Of a DNA stretch of 64,000 nucleotides, positions 20,194-28,239 are shown in pieces (position 1 is the stretch's first letter; each line of letters starts with the position of its first letter). The stretch spans positions 1 through 64,000 of the forward strand of contig NZ_QXJM01000049.1 in NCBI RefSeq assembly GCF_003570905.1. Direction: 5' to 3'. Source of the stretch: Cohnella faecalis (lineage in GTDB: Bacteria > Bacillota > Bacilli > Paenibacillales > Paenibacillaceae). Both the position numbers and the translations under genes were made by a program. Below the pieces are notes generated by a model, which saw nothing but the letters and a program-made list of their open reading frames with translations, was not told where the DNA came from and searched no databases.

Positions 20194-21708
20194 ATGAACA
20201 AAGAAAAGCAAATTGAGCTGCAAATCCAGCAGTTTTACGATAACGTTCCGAATGTGGACGACGACATGCCTCTCAAAGAGTATTTGCTTAAGCACGAGGA
20301 TAGCCGGATGGCTTGGTATTTGCTCGGGAAGCAGTATGAAGCGAAAGGAGAAGATGCGAAGGCGCTCTACTGCTTCGGGCAATCCGGCGATATTTACGAA
20401 GCGTTCGAAGGGAAGCCGAATCCGGGAATACGGGCCGAGGCACCGAAAAAGGACAAAGGGAACCGCGCAGGCTGGATCGTTGCCGCAGGCATTCTGCTGT
20501 TGCTCATAGGAGTCGGCATTCCTATTATGAAGGAAATTATGGCTCAGAAGCAGGAAGAAGCAAAATCGGCGAAGCCGACGATTGCCGATTCGGCATCCGG
20601 CGGGTTGCCGGAAAAGACGCCTGAAGCAAGCTTGCCACTTGAAGCAAGCGGCGGCTTGGGAGAAAAAGGAACCACTCCGACCGCCGGAGGAGGCTCCGAC
20701 CCCGGATTGATCGCCGCAGCGGCGTACCCCGATGGTGACGGTCAGCAGGCGCTCGGACAGTTGCTCACTCATAATCCGGACGCAAGCCCGCTTCTGCTTG
20801 TGAGCTCTCCCACTCTCGGACGCTATTACGATTGGCTGAAGGGAGGCTCCCCGATCGCATCCGTCACGGGCAGCTCGCAATCCAAAGCCGCTGCCGTGAA
20901 TTGGTACGATTCGAAGTGGTGCAATTGCCAGCCCGGCGAGGCGTCCGGCGCCCAAGCTTCCATCCCTGCGGCATGGAAGCCGCTGCAAGAGGAGAAGCTG
21001 GCGCTTGTATCCGCTCTGGCAAGCTATAAGCAGCAATACGGCAAGCTGCCCGGCTCCGCCGCCGCTTTGAACGGCGATTATCCGAACAACCGGATAGCCG
21101 GCTGGTCCGAAGAGATGTCCGGATGGCTGAAGGAGCTGACCGCGGAGAAGCCGATCGACGGGAAACGGGACGAAACGGTCGGCGTAGGTTGGCCCGTCTC
21201 GTTCTCTTCACCGGAGTCGGCTGCGGGACAAGCGACTCCGGCGGGAGCTTGGCGGCCTTTTACCGAGCAGCCTCTTGAAATTATAGTGGACAAAACCAGG
21301 CACCGCCTCGCGGTCGTCAGCGGAGACGTACTCATTCGCAACTACGAGGTCGGACTTGGAGGGAAGCGAACCCCGGAAGGGCCGTTCGTCATCTCGGAAA
21401 AGGTTCGCAATCCGAACGGTCGGACCGACGGCGCATTCGGAAGCCGGGGGATGACGTTGTCCGATACGAGATACGGCATTCACGGCACGGACGAGCCCGA
21501 CAGTATCGGCAAGGACGAATCGCTCGGCTGCATCCGTATGAAAAAAGCCGATCTCGAGGAACTGTTCGATCTTGTCCCGCTTGGAACGAAGGTCACCATC
21601 TCGAAGGGTGGACTGCCCGTCGAGGTTCGCATTCCCGAGCAACGTTTCCGTCTCCCGCAAGAGAAGAACGAGACGAACCCGAACAAAGTATACGACTGGC
21701 TGGATTAA
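20194..21708 (+). CDS. Membrane-anchored L,D-transpeptidase (YkuD domain)
   Basis: Predicted peptidoglycan L,D-transpeptidase of 504 residues that forms 3-3 crosslinks or attaches proteins to the wall. A cytosolic segment (1-90) comes first; residues 25-70 look TPR-like (RMAWYLLGKQYEAKGEDAKA). One TM helix (about 93-112) gives a type II topology, followed by a Gly/Ser/Pro-rich extracellular stalk. The C-terminal YkuD domain (about 365-475) contains the signature YGIHGTDEPDSIG and SLGCIRM, with catalytic Cys446 and conserved His in HGT. The start ATG at 20194 follows CAGGAGG. It stands between two terminators' worth of spacing and may be monocistronic. Paenibacillaceae carry several such enzymes; the crosslink made is not determined. 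Confidence 0.88.
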   Translation: MNKEKQIELQIQQFYDNVPNVDDDMPLKEYLLKHEDSRMAWYLLGKQYEAKGEDAKALYCFGQSGDIYEAFEGKPNPGIRAEAPKKDKGNRAGWIVAAGILLLLIGVGIPIMKEIMAQKQEEAKSAKPTIADSASGGLPEKTPEASLPLEASGGLGEKGTTPTAGGGSDPGLIAAAAYPDGDGQQALGQLLTHNPDASPLLLVSSPTLGRYYDWLKGGSPIASVTGSSQSKAAAVNWYDSKWCNCQPGEASGAQASIPAAWKPLQEEKLALVSALASYKQQYGKLPGSAAALNGDYPNNRIAGWSEEMSGWLKELTAEKPIDGKRDETVGVGWPVSFSSPESAAGQATPAGAWRPFTEQPLEIIVDKTRHRLAVVSGDVLIRNYEVGLGGKRTPEGPFVISEKVRNPNGRTDGAFGSRGMTLSDTRYGIHGTDEPDSIGKDESLGCIRMKKADLEELFDLVPLGTKVTISKGGLPVEVRIPEQRFRLPQEKNETNPNKVYDWLD

Positions 21709-21827
21709 CCATTCGGAAGCTCTCTTGTTGCCGGCAAGAGAGCTTTTTTATCGAAAAAAATCGGAAATTGTTGTAAGATGAAAGGAAATACATAAGAAGA
21801 ATCAACGATTGAGCGGAGGAAAGCCCG

Positions 21828-24386
21828 TTGAAGTCCCGTCGCAAGCATCGAAGCTTCACGGCCGAGCTTTTGGGCTGGATTGTTCTGCTGGTCGTGCTGC
21901 CGGTCGGCTTGTTTTTAGCTTACTTTTATGTGAGTAGCACCGATAATACGAAGAGGATGGAAGAGGAGAAGGCCCGGCTAACGAATCGCTCGGCACAGAA
22001 GTCGATTGAAAGCTTGGGCGATTCGATATTGGGCGTGACGGTGACGAACGGTTATTGGGAGCAAAGCAGGCAAGCGCTGCTGAACGATGACAAGGAGTGG
22101 CTGCAGATCAACATCGGGGACATGCCCTCCATCGTACCGAATATCGACTTTGCCGCCGCAGCCGATCTCAATGGCGATGTTCTCGTTCAATCCGGCGATA
22201 TCGCAGAGCTTAAGGTTCATATCGGCTTTCCTTTTTTACTGGACAAGCTTCGTTCCTCGCCTACCTTTACGGGGGTGTTGGATACTTCCAGGGGGCTTGC
22301 TCTAATTGCGGCGTCCATCGTGACGGACGAGACGGGCAAAGAGCCGACCGCCGGCTATCTCGTAACGGGAAGATTGCTGGAAGACGCCGATCTGCGAAAG
22401 GTGCAGGACACGCTTCAAGCGGACGTCTCCGTCTTGCTTAACTCCGGGCAATTTCTCACTTCCGACAGCAGCTCCGAACGAAGCGGCATGCAGGCAATGC
22501 CTGAGAAAGCTTCGATCCCAAAGACGACCTTTCAGCTTCAGCGGATCGAAGGCTCTTACCAATCGCTCATGACCGAGCCGTTCTTGGACATGGCCGGCCA
22601 TGTCATCGGAGCTATTCGTACGCAGAGCGTGTCGGTTTCCTCCGCTCAAGCGGCCGATAACGTTCGCACGCTGTCGTTGTACGCAATCGGAATTTTGATG
22701 CTGCTGATCGTTCTCGTCGTCTACTTGCTCCGCCGGCGAATCGTTTTGCCGTTAAGGCATTTCACGGCTTCGTTGGAAGAAGTAGCGGCAGGACGCAAGC
22801 TGGAAAAAATGCCGAAGCAAGTGCTGCAGGCGGATGCGGAGATTGTGGAAGCGATCCAGCAAATCGCGGACTGGAATCAATTGCTGGAGCGAACCGTTCG
22901 CAACCGGACGGCCGATATTCGGACGCTGCTCGATCATACGCGTCACGGTATCTTGTCCGTCGGGCCCGAACTGAAGGTTAAGGAAGAATACAGCGTGGAA
23001 TGCGTTCGTCTGTTTGAAGGCGAGCCCGGCGGTTTGCCTATTGCCGAGCTGTTGTATCCGCACGACGAACAGGAAGCTTCGCTCATGCAAGCGATACTGT
23101 CCGATTATTTCGCCGAGCGCGATGAGTTCAAGCGGGATATGATCTTTTCCTTGCTGCCGGACGAAATGAGAATCAACGGCCGCACGGTCAAAGCGGAATA
23201 TATTCCTCTCAGCGAGGAAGAGAGCGCGGACGGATCCGGCGAATCCGTCATGCTTCTGTTAACGGATTTGACGGAAACCCGGGATCTCGAATCGAAGATG
23301 CAGCAAGAAAGGCGAGTGCTGGAGATGGTCGTCCAGTCGGTCACCCATCCGGAGGATTACGCCAACATCGTTCGGGATTTCGAAAGCTTCCGCCATACCG
23401 AAATAAGGGAGCTGATGGCCTCGGACGCGGAATCTCCTCAAGAGAAAGCGATGAGGATTTACCGAATGGTTCACACGTTCAAAGGAAGCTTCGGCTTCCT
23501 GCGATTCGTACATATTATTCCGAGGCTTCACGAGCTTGAGACGGATTTGCTCCGACTGATGGACAACGATAGCCTCAGCTTAATCGAGCTGACGAATTTT
23601 TTGCGCGGACAACGCCTGGAGGATTGGCTCCAAGACGATATGGAAGTGCTTCGTTCCGTGCTCGGTCCCGCCTACGAACAGCTTCTGCTTGAGCATGGCG
23701 TCAAGCTGGACAAGGAGCAATGGTCGGAAATAGAAAGCATGCTCGACCAAACGTTGCAGCAGCAAGATGACCGGATCTGGCTGGAGAAATTCCGGACGTG
23801 GCGGTACAAGAAAGCGGAGACGCTATTCCGGCCATACTCCTCTTATTTGCAAGAGATGGCGGAGCGGAATGGCATTTTGCTCCATCCCGTCGAGCTCAAA
23901 GGCGGAGAAATTCCCGTCGATCCCGAGCATCTGTACGGATTCGCAAGATCGTTCGTCCACGTTGTCCGCAACGCCGTCGTTCACGGTATCGAGCCTCCGG
24001 ACGAACGGGCCGCGCAAGGCAAGGACGAGTACGGAACCGTCTCCTTTTCGGTGGAACGCGTGGACGGCAACCTCCTCATTACGTTTGAAGACGACGGCAG
24101 GGGGATCGACGCGGACGCGCTAATTCGCAAAGCCAGGCAGCAAGGGCTTGAAACCGAAGAACTGACGGAGGAGGAGGCTCTCGGTCTTATTTTCGAAGAG
24201 AAGCTTTCCACCTCCCAGCAGGTGACGGAGTGGAGCGGACGGGGCGTCGGATTGTCCGTCGTCAAGGAAGAGGTTGAGCAATTGGGCGGAACGATTGAGA
24301 TTCGCACGAAAATCGGAGCCGGCACATCGTTCGTTTTTACGCTGCCGGAAGGTTCATGGGGAGGGGACGATCGGATTGGAGCCTAA
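21828..24386 (+). CDS. Membrane CheA-like hybrid histidine kinase (CHASE4-type sensor, HAMP, PAS, HPt, HATPase)
   Basis: Sensor kinase of 852 residues with a TTG start after GCGGAGG. TM1 lies near 13-33. An extracellular sensor (about 35-280) resembles CHASE4 (VTVTNGYWEQSRQALLNDD). TM2 is near 285-303, followed by a HAMP-like linker and a PAS-like segment (about 365-490). An HPt domain carries the phospho-acceptor H549 in MVHTFKGSFGFL, as in CheA P1. The C-terminal HATPase has N715 (VRNAVVHGIE), D756 (EDDGRGID) and GRGVGLSVV. There is no CheW-like P5 domain and no classical HisKA dimerisation domain, so this is a CheA-type catalytic plan fused to its own receptor. The next gene overlaps its end and encodes CheX; a CheY follows. 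The three likely form one phosphorelay. Confidence 0.87.
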   Translation: MKSRRKHRSFTAELLGWIVLLVVLPVGLFLAYFYVSSTDNTKRMEEEKARLTNRSAQKSIESLGDSILGVTVTNGYWEQSRQALLNDDKEWLQINIGDMPSIVPNIDFAAAADLNGDVLVQSGDIAELKVHIGFPFLLDKLRSSPTFTGVLDTSRGLALIAASIVTDETGKEPTAGYLVTGRLLEDADLRKVQDTLQADVSVLLNSGQFLTSDSSSERSGMQAMPEKASIPKTTFQLQRIEGSYQSLMTEPFLDMAGHVIGAIRTQSVSVSSAQAADNVRTLSLYAIGILMLLIVLVVYLLRRRIVLPLRHFTASLEEVAAGRKLEKMPKQVLQADAEIVEAIQQIADWNQLLERTVRNRTADIRTLLDHTRHGILSVGPELKVKEEYSVECVRLFEGEPGGLPIAELLYPHDEQEASLMQAILSDYFAERDEFKRDMIFSLLPDEMRINGRTVKAEYIPLSEEESADGSGESVMLLLTDLTETRDLESKMQQERRVLEMVVQSVTHPEDYANIVRDFESFRHTEIRELMASDAESPQEKAMRIYRMVHTFKGSFGFLRFVHIIPRLHELETDLLRLMDNDSLSLIELTNFLRGQRLEDWLQDDMEVLRSVLGPAYEQLLLEHGVKLDKEQWSEIESMLDQTLQQQDDRIWLEKFRTWRYKKAETLFRPYSSYLQEMAERNGILLHPVELKGGEIPVDPEHLYGFARSFVHVVRNAVVHGIEPPDERAAQGKDEYGTVSFSVERVDGNLLITFEDDGRGIDADALIRKARQQGLETEELTEEEALGLIFEEKLSTSQQVTEWSGRGVGLSVVKEEVEQLGGTIEIRTKIGAGTSFVFTLPEGSWGGDDRIGA

Positions 24387-24882
24387 TTACGAAGCGGGTG
24401 ACCCGGATTTATTCCCAGGCTTGCTTTCCTCGGCGGAACAATACCTGGGCACGCTCGGTATCGGCGAGTTAAAGCGGATTTCAACGGAGCAGGGAAGTGA
24501 CGGCCTTCCATTGGAGGACGTCACCGCGTTCATACAAGTAAGCGGAAGCTTGCAAGGAGGCTTTCTGTTCTCCGCCGATCACAGCCTGTCGCGCGAGCTG
24601 GCCAGGAAGTTCATGATCGAAGAGATTACCGATCTCGAGGCCGCCCAATATGCGGTAGAGACGGTCGCGGAAGTGGCGAACGTCATTACGGCCGCATCCT
24701 TGAACTCTAGGGAGGAGACCGGAATTTATCTAGGCAATCCGCTTATGATTCTATCTCGCGATATGGGCGTAAGGGCAGGCCGCTACGAGACTCAAGCTTA
24801 CGAGACGCCTAGCGGCCGCTGCCGTTTCTTCTACATTCCGAAGATGGAGAAGGCGGAGCTCGCGAGCATTGTCACCGTCTGA
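24376..24882 (+). CDS. CheX-like CheY-P phosphatase
   Basis: CheC/CheX-family phosphatase, 168 residues from the TTG at 24376. That start is preferred because GAGGGG lies about 9 bases upstream and the gene then overlaps the kinase stop by 11 bases, a sign of translational coupling; the frame could open earlier but only inside the kinase. The phosphatase signature E-x-x-N is present in TVAEVANVITAAS, preceded by the usual helix TDLEAAQYAVE. CheX proteins dephosphorylate CheY-P. Here it would reset the response regulator encoded 30 bases downstream. Confidence 0.83.
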   Translation: MEPNYEAGDPDLFPGLLSSAEQYLGTLGIGELKRISTEQGSDGLPLEDVTAFIQVSGSLQGGFLFSADHSLSRELARKFMIEEITDLEAAQYAVETVAEVANVITAASLNSREETGIYLGNPLMILSRDMGVRAGRYETQAYETPSGRCRFFYIPKMEKAELASIVTV

Positions 24883-24917
24883 GACTATACTAGCTAGCTT
24901 TTGGAGGGAACTTGACC

Positions 24918-25286
24918 GTGGCAAAAATAATGATAGTAGACGACTCGGGCGTCATGCGGAAAAATATTCGCACGATATTGGAACGCGGTAATCACGATGT
25001 CGTCATGGAAGTGTCCGATGGACGCGAGGTGCTGCAAAATTATATTTACTACAACCCCGATATCGTAACGATGGATATCAGCATGCCCGGTATGGACGGA
25101 ATCGAGGCGCTTCAAGGGTTGCTGAAGGTGTTCCCCGGAGCCAAAGTCATTATGATCAGCGCGATGGGGCAAAAAGCGCAAGTGTTGGAAGCGATTCGGT
25201 ACGGCGCGAAATCGTATCTCGTCAAGCCGATCGAAGCGCAGAAGCTGCTCTCAACGGTAACGAACGTTATCAATTTGGACCATTAG
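24918..25286 (+). CDS. CheY-like single-domain response regulator
   Basis: Receiver-only protein of about 122 residues. Acidic-pocket residues lie in IMIVDDSG, the phospho-acceptor Asp is in TMDISMPGMDG (residue 53 from GTG), the switch Ser is in VIMISAMG, and the conserved Lys is in YLVKPIEA. GTG at 24918 is chosen because GGAGGG at 24903-24908 is 9 bases away; the TTG at 24912 would be too close. It has no output domain, so it must act by protein contact, for example on the flagellar motor or another target. It should receive phosphate from the CheA-like kinase and lose it through CheX. Confidence 0.92.
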   Translation: MAKIMIVDDSGVMRKNIRTILERGNHDVVMEVSDGREVLQNYIYYNPDIVTMDISMPGMDGIEALQGLLKVFPGAKVIMISAMGQKAQVLEAIRYGAKSYLVKPIEAQKLLSTVTNVINLDH

Positions 25287-25292
25287 ACGGCG

Positions 25293-25335
25293 AAAAAGGG
25301 CTTGTCAGCCATAACGGCGCGACAAACCCTTTTAT
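25293..25335 (+). terminator. Rho-independent terminator of the kinase-CheX-CheY operon
   Basis: AAAAAGGGCTTGTC pairs with GACAAACCCTTTT across a 14-base loop and ends in a short T-run, directly after the CheY stop. Confidence 0.85.
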
Positions 25336-25357
25336 CTTAGCTTGCATGTTCGGTTGA

Positions 25358-25501
25358 TTAGATGTTCAAGGCGAGAAGCGTCGCGAGAGCTCCGACGACA
25401 ACGACGAATGCTGCCCCGATCCAGATGAGCGCCTTCTTGTTCACTTCTTCTTTGTGCGGGGCGCGGGACGTGATAGGCGGTTTCTTCTTGGCAGTGCTCA
25501 T
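25358..25501 (-). CDS. Small single-pass membrane protein (47 aa)
   Basis: A short gene on the minus strand: ATG at 25501, stop at 25358, with AAAGG before the start. The product begins with a basic, Pro/Lys-rich stretch (MSTAKKKPPITSRAPHKEE) and ends in one hydrophobic helix (ALIWIGAAFVVVVGALATLL). Cytoplasmic basic head plus C-terminal TM suggests a tail-anchored peptide. I do not recognise a family. It is divergent from pyrD and convergent with the CheY operon. Confidence 0.6.
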   Translation of the reverse strand: MSTAKKKPPITSRAPHKEEVNKKALIWIGAAFVVVVGALATLLALNI

Positions 25502-25682
25502 TCCAATCAACCTTTCCGTGAGATAGTCATTTTATATCCCAATTGTAATCGTTTTCGCAACAAAACGCCAGATGGCCAATCCCCTCGAAAACACAGTGAA
25601 AAGGTAGCTTTCCGGGCCGTTCGCCCTTTTCTTTTCGCTTCGAAAAGGCTACACTGATACGCGAGTGGTTTTCTACGAAAGG

Positions 25683-26792
25683 ATGTCGTATTCATTGCTC
25701 TACAAAATAGCGAAGCCGTTCCTGTTTCGGATGGATCCCGAAGCGGCGCATCATCTCATTATAGACGGAATGGGAGGAGCGGCAAAAGTTCCCGGCATAA
25801 AGCCTTTGCTGTCCGCCGCATGGGGCGTGAAGGCGACGCCGGATCTGGAGGTCGATTTGTTCGGTCTTCATTTTTCCCACCCGATCGGTCTTGCGGCCGG
25901 ACTGGACAAAAACGCGAAAGCGGTCGCCGGTTTGTCCAGCACAGGCTTATCGTTCCTCGAAGTCGGAACCGTAACGCCGAAGGGCCAGCAAGGCAACGAG
26001 CAGCCGCGTCTATTCCGTTTGCCGCCGGACGAGGCTCTTATTAACCGGATGGGCTTCAACAACGAGGGAGCGGACGCGATGGCGGACCGTCTTGGCAAGC
26101 TGGGGCGGCGCCGAATCCCGCTCGCGGTCAATATCGGCAAAAACAAGGCGACGCCGAACGAGAATGCCGCGGACGATTATCGAGCCTGCTTGCAGAAGCT
26201 CTATCCGCACGGCGACTTTTTTGTCGTTAACATCAGCTCGCCCAATACGCCGGATTTGCGCGCTCTTCAGCACGGCGACGAATTGAGAACGCTGCTCGAC
26301 GCCGTTAACGACGAGATGGAGAAGCAGGCGCAACGGCATGGCGGTTTGCCGAAGCCGATTCTCGTCAAGATCGCGCCGGACAACACGGACGAACAGCTTG
26401 CCTACATGGCGGACGCCATCGTGCAGAGCGGAATGTCGGGGATTATAGCGACGAATACGACGATCGGACGAGACGGCTTGACGCACGGCAACAAAGCCGA
26501 AACCGGCGGCTTGAGCGGACGTCCGCTCACGAACCGTTCGACGGAGGTAATCCGCGCCGTTTATTCTCTTACGAAAGGCAAGCTGCCTATTATCGGCTCC
26601 GGGGGAATTTTTACGGCGGACGACGCGTACGATAAAATCCGCGCAGGCGCAAGCCTCGTGGAAGTGTATACCGCGCTCATCTACAAAGGCCCGGGTGTCG
26701 TGAAGGAGATTCATACAGGCTTGCGCGAAAGATTGAAGCGGGACGGCTTCTCCCGGATTACTCAAGCGGTAGGCGCAGACCACCGCGCTTAA
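25683..26792 (+). CDS. pyrD: Dihydroorotate dehydrogenase (quinone), class 2
   Basis: Oxidises dihydroorotate to orotate, passing electrons from FMN to quinone (pyrimidine synthesis, membrane-associated). About 369 residues. The N-terminal amphipathic segment LLYKIAKPFLFRMDPEAAHH is typical of the quinone-dependent class. FMN-site segments are AAGLDKNAKAVAGL and FLEVGTVTPKGQQGNEQPR. The catalytic base is Ser186 in VVNISSPNTPDLRALQ (serine marks class 2; class 1 uses cysteine). The C-terminal part has IGSGGIFTADDAYDKIRAGA. I chose ATG 25683; GTG 25665 is an alternative, and neither has ideal ribosome-site spacing. The gene stands apart from any pyr operon. Confidence 0.95.
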   Translation: MSYSLLYKIAKPFLFRMDPEAAHHLIIDGMGGAAKVPGIKPLLSAAWGVKATPDLEVDLFGLHFSHPIGLAAGLDKNAKAVAGLSSTGLSFLEVGTVTPKGQQGNEQPRLFRLPPDEALINRMGFNNEGADAMADRLGKLGRRRIPLAVNIGKNKATPNENAADDYRACLQKLYPHGDFFVVNISSPNTPDLRALQHGDELRTLLDAVNDEMEKQAQRHGGLPKPILVKIAPDNTDEQLAYMADAIVQSGMSGIIATNTTIGRDGLTHGNKAETGGLSGRPLTNRSTEVIRAVYSLTKGKLPIIGSGGIFTADDAYDKIRAGASLVEVYTALIYKGPGVVKEIHTGLRERLKRDGFSRITQAVGADHRA

Positions 26793-26870
26793 TCGCCGAC
26801 GCCGTCCGGCGTTTCCGCGCGCAGATGCAGCCTTCCGAAAGCCATACGATAGTAAGGAGGTGGAGCAGGC

Positions 26871-27673
26871 ATGGACGGAAGAGATTGGGGAAAGTTTCTG
26901 CTGCCGTATCAACAAGCGGTCGAGGAGCTGAAGGTCAAGCTGAAGTCGCTCCGCTCCGAGTTGAAAGCTCGCGATGAATACGCGCCGATCGAGTTCGTTA
27001 CGGGCAGGGTGAAACGGATTTCGAGCATACTCGAAAAAGCGAGGAAGATGGCCGTACGCTCGACAAGCTGGAAACGGGCATCGAGGATATCGCGGGCATT
27101 CGGATCATGTGCCAGTTCGTAGACGACATTCACCGGGTCGCGGACCTTATCCGCAACCGGAAAGATATGCGGCTCGTCTATGAAAAAGATTATATAACGA
27201 ATTACAAAGACAGCGGTTATCGCAGCTACCACCTCATCGTCGAATACCCGGTGCAGACTTCTCTTGGCTCCAAGCCGGTGCTGGCGGAAATCCAAATTCG
27301 GACTCTCGCGATGAACTTCTGGGCGACAATCGAGCATTCCTTGAATTACAAATACCGGGAGCAGCTTCCCGATCATGTCCGCGAGCGGCTGCGCAAGGCA
27401 GCCGAAGGGGCGTTCCAGCTAGATAACGAGATGTCCAGCATCCGGCAGGAGATCGTCGATTCGCAGCAGGAATTCGAGGAAAGCGCCGGAATCGTCCGCA
27501 AAGTGATGAATCATATTCAGGAGCTTTATTTTCATCGCAAAATCCGCGAGGCGGCTAACTTCCAGCTTCGGTTCAACGAGCTGTGGGAGCAGGAAGATAT
27601 TCGCGGCTTGAAGGAATTGTCGGCCGAAATTCAAGCGGCTATCGACCGTGCGGGCAAAGGCGGAGCGTCTTAA
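26871..27673 (+). pseudogene. relQ: Small alarmone synthetase (RelQ/YjbM-type), one frameshift
   Basis: Synthetase-only RelA/SpoT homologue of about 267 residues that makes (p)ppGpp from GTP/GDP and ATP. The start at 26871 follows AAGGAGGTGGAGCAGGC. The N-terminal part has FVTGRVKRISSILEKA. After the break come GIEDIAGIRIMCQFVDDIHR, the substrate loop VYEKDYITNYKDSGYRSYH and EIQIRTLAMNFWATIEHSL, all typical of RelQ. No HD hydrolase or TGS domain is present. One added A near 27044 (GGAAGATG to GGAAAGATG) joins the halves through DGRTLDKLETG. A conserved stress enzyme being dead is unlikely, so a sequence error is suspected. The DUF309 gene follows by 1 base. Confidence 0.87.
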
Positions 27674-27674
27674 T

Positions 27675-28130
27675 ATGGCGGGCGTTGGCCGAAATGCGAA
27701 CGGCTTGGCGGGAATCCGAAGCGATTCCCGCTTTTTGGCGTTCATCGGACACTTCAACGGAGACCGCGATTACTTCGAATGCCATGAGGTCATGGAGGAA
27801 TTATGGCTTGAGGAAGGAAGGCATCGTTTGCTCCAAGGACTGCTTCAAGCGGCCGTCGGCTTGCATCATTGGGATAACGGCAACTTATCCGGGGCGGCCA
27901 AGCTGATGATCGGCTCGCTGGGCAAGCTTGAATTCTACGAGACTGAAGTGCTTGGACTAGATCTGGGAGCTCTTCGCAGAGAGCTAGCCCAATCGCTGGA
28001 GGAGCTGTCCCGGAGTCCTTACGACGCTCCTTTTCGCGCATTCGAGTTGGTTTTGACCGAGGAAGGGCTCGCTCTTGCAGTCGAACGATGGTTGAAAGAG
28101 AACCGATCTTCGGACAAGGGGAACGACTAG
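27675..28130 (+). CDS. DUF309 domain protein
   Basis: Protein of 151 residues with the DUF309 signature FNGDRDYFECHEVMEELW and a following helix LLQGLLQAAVGLHHWDNGN. Members are small helical proteins with conserved His/Glu residues; their function is unknown. The start ATG at 27675 lies 1 base after the alarmone synthetase stop, so the two genes are probably translated together, which is the only clue to its role. Confidence 0.85.
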   Translation: MAGVGRNANGLAGIRSDSRFLAFIGHFNGDRDYFECHEVMEELWLEEGRHRLLQGLLQAAVGLHHWDNGNLSGAAKLMIGSLGKLEFYETEVLGLDLGALRRELAQSLEELSRSPYDAPFRAFELVLTEEGLALAVERWLKENRSSDKGND

Positions 28131-28239
28131 CTTTCGAATCCTTCGATTCCATAAGATCGACCGGTAAGGTATGATGAAAGTATTTCGTATCGATGCGAAA
28201 GCAAGCTGGACATTGAGACGGTAAACGGAGAGACTATCG

